Shown piece by piece: positions 59,863 through 64,000 of a stretch of DNA of 64,000 nt; position 1 is the stretch's first letter, and each line of letters opens with the position of its first letter. The notes beneath the pieces are model-generated. The model had not been told where the DNA came from. It saw nothing but the letters and a program-made list of their open reading frames with translations, and ran no database searches. The DNA is taken from the NCBI GenBank assembly GCA_020050685.1, contig JAGVKG010000013.1, positions 62,001-126,000 on the forward strand. Direction: 5' to 3'. Position numbers and translations under genes: made by a program. The stretch is from Candidatus Obscuribacterales bacterium (GTDB lineage: Bacteria > Cyanobacteriota > Vampirovibrionia > Obscuribacterales > Obscuribacteraceae).

Positions 59863-60786
59863 ATGTCTCAGCATCCGAAAGAATACAGAATACTCAGCCC
59901 TGAAGAAATTGACCGAATCCACTTCCCGGTGTCTCTGACACACTTGCCCATGTACACAACGCCGCGTACACGAACTGCCACAGTTGCCCGCGCGGCAACG
60001 CTTGCTTTGGTTTCGACTAAGCAGAACGTGATCAAACTCTTCGGCGGCAGACGCAATGAGCCGTATATCATCGAAACACCGAAAGGTAAGATCGGCGTAA
60101 TCACTCTCGACTACTTCTCGGACCGCAATCAAGACCGCGACCTGAGCCGTGACGTCAACTACCTGGTGCAGACCCTGAAAGTTGTCGGGCTGATAGTCGA
60201 CGTGCGTGACTGCGATCGTGGCGAGCATGAAAATGCCATGAACGGCATTTCAGTTTTCCTCGATAGTGGTTTCATCACCAACATCCACATGGAGGTCTAC
60301 AACAACGACCGCCGCCGCAATGACCGCCTTGAGCAGAGCTATTACCTCACCGGTGCCGGCCTGGTTGTCGAAACCTACAATCACGAAACCAAGAAGGGAG
60401 GGCGTCAGTATTACGGTCGTAACAAAAACGAATCGCAAAAACTGCCGCTCAACTTCATCACCAATGCCCGCACCGGCGAATCCATGGAAGGCATGGTTGC
60501 CGCGCTGAAAGACCACAAGCGCATTCGCACTGTCGGTGAACTCACCTACAGAAACTGCGACTGCCGTGTTTATGTGCAAGACGACCGCGGTTATGTCTAC
60601 GAAGGACAAAGCCGTTACTGGGTCGGCCCAAATCGCGAATGCATCGGCAGCCAATACGGCAACTGCGCCAAGGGCGTAGAACCGGATATACGCGTAGCCG
60701 AAGACCGCAACGGCCGCCGCGGCGATCCACAAACGGATGCACCGCTTAAGGCAGCAGTCGACGACATTCAAGCCCAAATCAAGTAA
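59863..60786 (+). CDS. S41-like (C-terminal-processing-protease fold) protein
   Basis: ATG 59863 has a perfect AGGAGG Shine-Dalgarno. The 307-residue protein follows the S41 order: KGKIGVITLDYFSD, LKVVGLIVDVRDCDRGEH, LPLNFITNARTGESMEGMVAALKDHKRIRTVGELTY, and a final KGVEPDIRV. The usual catalytic Ser region TASASE reads TGESME, and the catalytic Lys of TFGKG appears as TYRNC, so activity is doubtful. There is no signal peptide or PDZ domain. Third codon positions are markedly richer in C and G than in the neighbours, suggesting transfer or strong expression. Confidence 0.7.
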   Translation: MSQHPKEYRILSPEEIDRIHFPVSLTHLPMYTTPRTRTATVARAATLALVSTKQNVIKLFGGRRNEPYIIETPKGKIGVITLDYFSDRNQDRDLSRDVNYLVQTLKVVGLIVDVRDCDRGEHENAMNGISVFLDSGFITNIHMEVYNNDRRRNDRLEQSYYLTGAGLVVETYNHETKKGGRQYYGRNKNESQKLPLNFITNARTGESMEGMVAALKDHKRIRTVGELTYRNCDCRVYVQDDRGYVYEGQSRYWVGPNRECIGSQYGNCAKGVEPDIRVAEDRNGRRGDPQTDAPLKAAVDDIQAQIK

Positions 60787-60927
60787 CTAGTGTCAGGTCG
60801 TCGCAAAAACCGACCAGCACTTGTTCACTAAGCCAGGCGAGGGCGGGGGAAAGCATCGCGCTTTTCTCCGCCCAGCTCGGCTGCCCAAATTTTTACCACC
60901 ACGTTTTGCTGATACAGGAGATCTATC

Positions 60928-61326
60928 ATGAAGACAATAATTGCTAACCTTGCCTGCGCCGTTGCCGTCACTTGCATGCGCCTGGTCGGAATTCCCGAAT
61001 TGACAATCAATTCCAGTAATATTGGTATGACTTTCCACGTCGAGAAAGGCTCGCACTTCCAGATTGTCCTACCGCTTGGACCAGAAGAGCCGCAATTGCC
61101 AAGAGATAAAGTGGCAATTGATGACCGTTTTCTCAAATTGGAAAAAGATTGGATAACAAAAGATGCACATCCGGACATTCAGGGTCGCCCAATTTACATT
61201 CGTCATTTAAAATTTGAAGCTGTTGGCGAAAACGTCATGCCGGATCATTGCATCGTCGTTGTGCCAACCCCCCATGGACCGTTTTGGGTCGAGATCAAAG
61301 TCATCGAGAGGCGAAGCCAGCCATGA
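60928..61326 (+). CDS. Small secreted protein of unknown function
   Basis: ATG 60928 follows AGGAGA. The 132-residue product starts MKTIIANLACAVAVTCMRLVG, a possible short signal or anchor. It continues as a beta-rich domain (IGMTFHVEKGSHFQIVLPLG, VMPDHCIVVVPTPHGPFWVEIKVIE). No family recognised. Its TGA overlaps the ATG of the thioredoxin-like gene, so the two are coupled. Confidence 0.65.
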   Translation: MKTIIANLACAVAVTCMRLVGIPELTINSSNIGMTFHVEKGSHFQIVLPLGPEEPQLPRDKVAIDDRFLKLEKDWITKDAHPDIQGRPIYIRHLKFEAVGENVMPDHCIVVVPTPHGPFWVEIKVIERRSQP

Positions 61327-62063
61327 AACAACTATCGCCAAAATTGAAACTGATCTTCCTCAAGACAGGTAGCTTGTTCTTGCTTGCCTCAATCGCTACA
61401 GGTTTTTCGCCCGCTTTTGCTGAGCAGCTGCCGAGCACTGTTATTCCCGTCGATCGAAACAATATTTGGCAGGAAGTGTTCAAGTCAGAACAAAAATACG
61501 TGTTCATGGCTTTCACGCGCCCACATAGCGAAAAGTCCGATTGCCCAAAAAAGCCTGAAGCAGAGAAATCAGAAAAAGTAGAAAAGATAGAAAAGGACTG
61601 CCCAACAGGCGCCACTCACAACAAGGAAACCAAGGAATCGAAAGAGCCACAAGCTGAGCATGCCGCGGCAAAACCATTGCACGAGACTCTCAATAAACTG
61701 GCGCACCAACATGCAGGCAAGGTCAAATTCGTCAAACTGGATATTGGCCAAAGTCCACTGATAACCCGAGAATTTCGCAAATTGCTGAGAGTCGATTCGG
61801 AGACTTTTGTCTGCGTCGTCTTGCGCAACGGAACGAATATTTCCGGCAAAGCTCTGCCTGGCGAACCGGGCGAAGAAGCTGTGCAACAGTTGATTGATGA
61901 TGTGACGAACAATAAGATACCGCTAACCAAGCCGTCCTTAATGCAGTCGATTCGCTTGAAACTGTTTCTCGAATATCTCTGGAACCAGAATGGCATTCTT
62001 GATCAAACTGCCTCAACACTGAGGGACATAGCAATGCCGCCTAAGGCAAAGCCGAAGCAATGA
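61323..62063 (+). CDS. Secreted thioredoxin-like protein without a CxxC motif
   Basis: ATG 61323 overlaps the previous stop (ATGA). The 246-residue protein has a signal peptide (LKTGSLFLLASIATGFSPAFA). A thioredoxin-like fold seems split: VFMAFTRP (first strand), then a Lys/Glu-rich insert of about 60 residues, then VKFVKLDIGQSPLITREFRKLLRVDSETFVCVVLRNG. Where thioredoxins have WCGPC this protein has SEKSDCPKK, with a single cysteine, so it is not a standard disulfide enzyme. A long hairpin follows the gene. Confidence 0.6.
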   Translation: MKQLSPKLKLIFLKTGSLFLLASIATGFSPAFAEQLPSTVIPVDRNNIWQEVFKSEQKYVFMAFTRPHSEKSDCPKKPEAEKSEKVEKIEKDCPTGATHNKETKESKEPQAEHAAAKPLHETLNKLAHQHAGKVKFVKLDIGQSPLITREFRKLLRVDSETFVCVVLRNGTNISGKALPGEPGEEAVQQLIDDVTNNKIPLTKPSLMQSIRLKLFLEYLWNQNGILDQTASTLRDIAMPPKAKPKQ

Positions 62064-62070
62064 CACCGTC

Positions 62071-62102
62071 TTAACAAGGAGCACCAACATGCTCCTTGTT
62101 AA
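62071..62102 (+). terminator. 13-bp hairpin after the thioredoxin-like gene
   Basis: TTAACAAGGAGCA, loop CCAACA, TGCTCCTTGTTAA form a perfect 13-bp stem, seven bases after the stop. A T5 run begins at 62111, a little distant for a classic intrinsic terminator. The hairpin also faces the convergent creatininase-like gene and may act on both. Confidence 0.6.
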
Positions 62103-62197
62103 AATCTATGTTTTTACTATCGCGCCTAGTACAACAAATCATAATTTGTCACCCTATTAACCATTTTGTGTGCGCTTCTCAGAGTGCCAATTTGAAA

Positions 62198-63106
62198 TTA
62201 CAACTTGCGCAAAGTCTCGATGTCAGACTGAATGCCTGCCACCATTTCTTCCACAATTACTTTGCCTTTTTCATACGTCCCAAGTGTGGCATCACCAAAA
62301 ATACCAGTTGGTGAATAAGTTCCCGTGTCGGACTTTGTCCGCGTCAGGCCGCCTTGTCCTGCCGGATCATAATCTTTCGCCGCCTTGCTCATGTCGACAG
62401 TTTCCGGCGCCATGTATAACATCATAGACGTCTCAATTTCGTCTGCATGCGTACCGCCTTCTTGTTTGCTCACTTGCTTAGCACCATCGCCATGCAATTT
62501 ATTCAGATCCGAATAAGTCATCTGAATTCCCAGCGCTGCTAACTTTTCCTTCGCCGGCTGCAAGGCACGCACCGTGGAAACACCCGTGTTGAGAATGTAA
62601 AACCGCCGCGGCCCAAAATGCGCCAGGCTGCGGCAAATGTCCACGATCATATTACAAGCCGTGTCTTGCGAAAGTGTTACCGACCCTGGATATTCAACAA
62701 AGGCCGGATAAAAATGATAATTGACCGTTGGCGCCACAACTACATTTGTCTCGCTCATAATCCGCTGCTTCAAATATTCAGCAATCAGCCAATCGTTTTT
62801 TAGCTTTAAGTGTGGGCCGTGCTCTTTGGCAGCAGCACCAAGCGGAATAACCACAATTGTTTCCGGCGTCAAAACCTTTTCGGCTTCCTGCCAAGTTAGA
62901 TCTTCCAGCAAAATTCCTTTTGTAGATCCTGCCTGCGAACCGGCTTTCATCTCTGTTTGGTTAAGATCTGTTTGCTTGTGAATTACTGCTACCACTTTCC
63001 TCTCTCCTTGATCCGCGACGCCAGACAATTGCCCGCTTGGTGCTGCCGACGCACAAACGCCGCTTGCAGCCAACAACATAGCAACCAGTGTTACCGCCTT
63101 TTGCAT
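62198..63106 (-). CDS. Secreted creatininase-family protein
   Basis: This 302-residue protein has a signal peptide (VTLVAMLLAASGVCASA). The creatininase amidohydrolase fold shows VIPLGAAAKEHGPHLKLKNDWLIAEYL with Glu, His and Asp metal ligands, VNYHFYPAFVEYPGSVTLS, and GTHADEIETSMMLYMAP. The usual NGHGGN motif, which supplies a further His, reads NTGVST here. The family includes creatinine amidohydrolase and MftE peptidase; exported members with this variant are uncharacterised as far as I know. Confidence 0.8.
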   Translation of the reverse strand: MQKAVTLVAMLLAASGVCASAAPSGQLSGVADQGERKVVAVIHKQTDLNQTEMKAGSQAGSTKGILLEDLTWQEAEKVLTPETIVVIPLGAAAKEHGPHLKLKNDWLIAEYLKQRIMSETNVVVAPTVNYHFYPAFVEYPGSVTLSQDTACNMIVDICRSLAHFGPRRFYILNTGVSTVRALQPAKEKLAALGIQMTYSDLNKLHGDGAKQVSKQEGGTHADEIETSMMLYMAPETVDMSKAAKDYDPAGQGGLTRTKSDTGTYSPTGIFGDATLGTYEKGKVIVEEMVAGIQSDIETLRKL

Positions 63107-63219
63107 CAGCTAATAGTAGCCCTGAGGCAGATTCGCCGCAATTCTTTATATCTGCGCCCAAACTATCTTCCATCAGGCCTGATCACAGTGCCCGCCCTCG
63201 TTTACGCTACAATTAGCAA

Positions 63220-64000
63220 ATGAAATTACCTCTTGTTTATTCATCCAAATACAATACCGATTTGGCAGAGCTGGGAATTGTCAAACCCTTTGCTCTTGAC
63301 CGCGGTCAATTGGTTTTGTCAAAACTGGCAAGCGACATGGGTGAGATTCCGGACATTCATTCGCCCGAGCCAATTAGCGATCAAATTCTCCGATTGGTAC
63401 ACACAGCGGAATACTTAGAGACGCTCAACAATTCCAGCACCTGGATTGAATTACTAGAGTTGAAGGCAGACGAATACTTTCCCGAAAAAGCCCAAGCGCC
63501 GCTCACCTTGTTGCTGGACGACATAAAAACAAAATGTGGTGGCACATTGCTAGCTTGCGAACTTGCGCTTAAGCACGGACTGGCTGCTAATCTTGGTGGT
63601 GGCTACCACCACGCTTTCCCCGATTGCGGGCGCGGATTTTGCGCGCTGCACGATATTGCTTGTGCGATTCGTTCGCTTAAGGCTCGCAAACTTTGCCGGA
63701 AAGTGCTTGTGGTTGATCTGGATTTCCATCAAGGCGATGGCACTGCTGTTGTCTTTCAAGGCGACAATTCCGTTTACACACTTTCCGTCCACTCAGAAGA
63801 AGGCTGGCCGGAAGAAAAACAACAAAGCACTCTTGATGTGCCAATTAAAAGTGACGAGACGCATCTTTATTTGAAGAAAGTTGAAGCAGCGTTAGCCAAA
63901 GCATTATCAGACTTTGCACCAGATTTAGTGCTCTATGTTGCCGGCAGCGATCCATATGAAAAGGATGTGTTGCCAGGCACCAAATTTATCCAACTGACCT
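63220..64000 (+). CDS. Histone deacetylase-family (AcuC-like) hydrolase, 3'-truncated by the window edge
   Basis: ATG 63220 opens a frame that runs off the window; 260 codons are visible. The arginase/deacetylase fold is shown by DQILRLVHTAEYLETL, ANLGGGYHHAFPDCGRGFCALHDIACAI with the catalytic His pair, and VLVVDLDFHQGDGTAVVF with zinc ligands Asp and His. A third zinc Asp is expected near the AGSDPYEKD segment, which is present. Bacterial members deacetylate acetylpolyamines, acetyl-lysines or acetoin-related targets. Confidence 0.9.
   Translation, partial: MKLPLVYSSKYNTDLAELGIVKPFALDRGQLVLSKLASDMGEIPDIHSPEPISDQILRLVHTAEYLETLNNSSTWIELLELKADEYFPEKAQAPLTLLLDDIKTKCGGTLLACELALKHGLAANLGGGYHHAFPDCGRGFCALHDIACAIRSLKARKLCRKVLVVDLDFHQGDGTAVVFQGDNSVYTLSVHSEEGWPEEKQQSTLDVPIKSDETHLYLKKVEAALAKALSDFAPDLVLYVAGSDPYEKDVLPGTKFIQLT

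Overview
The window looks like a stretch of chromosome from a diderm, non-photosynthetic relative of the Cyanobacteria, most likely a Melainabacteria/Vampirovibrionia (Obscuribacterales-like) genome. This placement is an inference from recalled family resemblance: a tRNA nucleotidyltransferase fused to DHH and CBS domains, a Kdo hydroxylase that implies lipopolysaccharide, many secreted proteins of unknown function, and frequent TTG/GTG starts. No photosynthesis genes are present. Genes are packed on both strands in short operons, and no phage, plasmid or intact insertion sequence is visible.

Layout. 1-6.6 kb: a 5'-truncated aldo/keto reductase, an ABM-domain membrane protein, a decayed HigB/HigA toxin-antitoxin locus beside tRNA-Ser(CGA), an SRPBCC protein, a lipid kinase, a resolvase-like protein without its catalytic serine, and a methyltransferase. 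6.4-8.8 kb: galT-galK. 9.4-12.2 kb: a large tRNA nucleotidyltransferase. 12.4-16.3 kb: a His-rich NfeD-like protein, flotillin, a P-loop kinase and a BtuF-like binding protein. 16.3-17.8 kb: an intact HigBA module with a palindromic operator, and a peroxiredoxin. 18.1-22.6 kb: the tetrapyrrole operon hemA-hemC-hemD-hemB. 24.35 kb: the SRP RNA gene. 25-29.7 kb: a degenerate sensor kinase, a TPR protein and mnmG. 31.6-33 kb: murF. 33.5-37.9 kb: pyrB-pyrC followed by small kinases. 37.9-45.2 kb: an M24 peptidase, a CYTH enzyme, then two facing diaminopimelate gene sets: M20 amidohydrolase plus DapD paralogue on +, and dapC-dapD-dapE on -. 45.3-50.8 kb: Kdo hydroxylase, saccharopine dehydrogenase-like protein, a ureohydrolase lacking metal ligands, tadA and mutL. 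50.9-64 kb: secreted and membrane proteins (double retropepsin-TPR, PlsC, DUF6941-like, S41-like, thioredoxin-like, creatininase-like), ending in a truncated histone-deacetylase-family gene.

The most striking non-coding signal is a dispersed element of about 85-95 bp with five full copies (12.2, 17.8, 29.7, 50.8, 56.8 kb) and one fragment (57.4 kb). Every full copy has a perfect 7-bp stem of different sequence closing the same 5-nt loop (GAGGA, once GACGA). This is textbook covariation. Read in the sense orientation, the element ends in CGGAGCG, which sits at Shine-Dalgarno distance from the start codon of three genes. A second element (31.4 and 59.4 kb) has inverted arms of about 20 bp enclosing a 76-80 nt variable core.

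Several proteins keep the fold of an enzyme family but lack its catalytic residues (resolvase, histidine kinase, ureohydrolase, S41 protease, creatininase, thioredoxin), which recurs often enough here to deserve attention.
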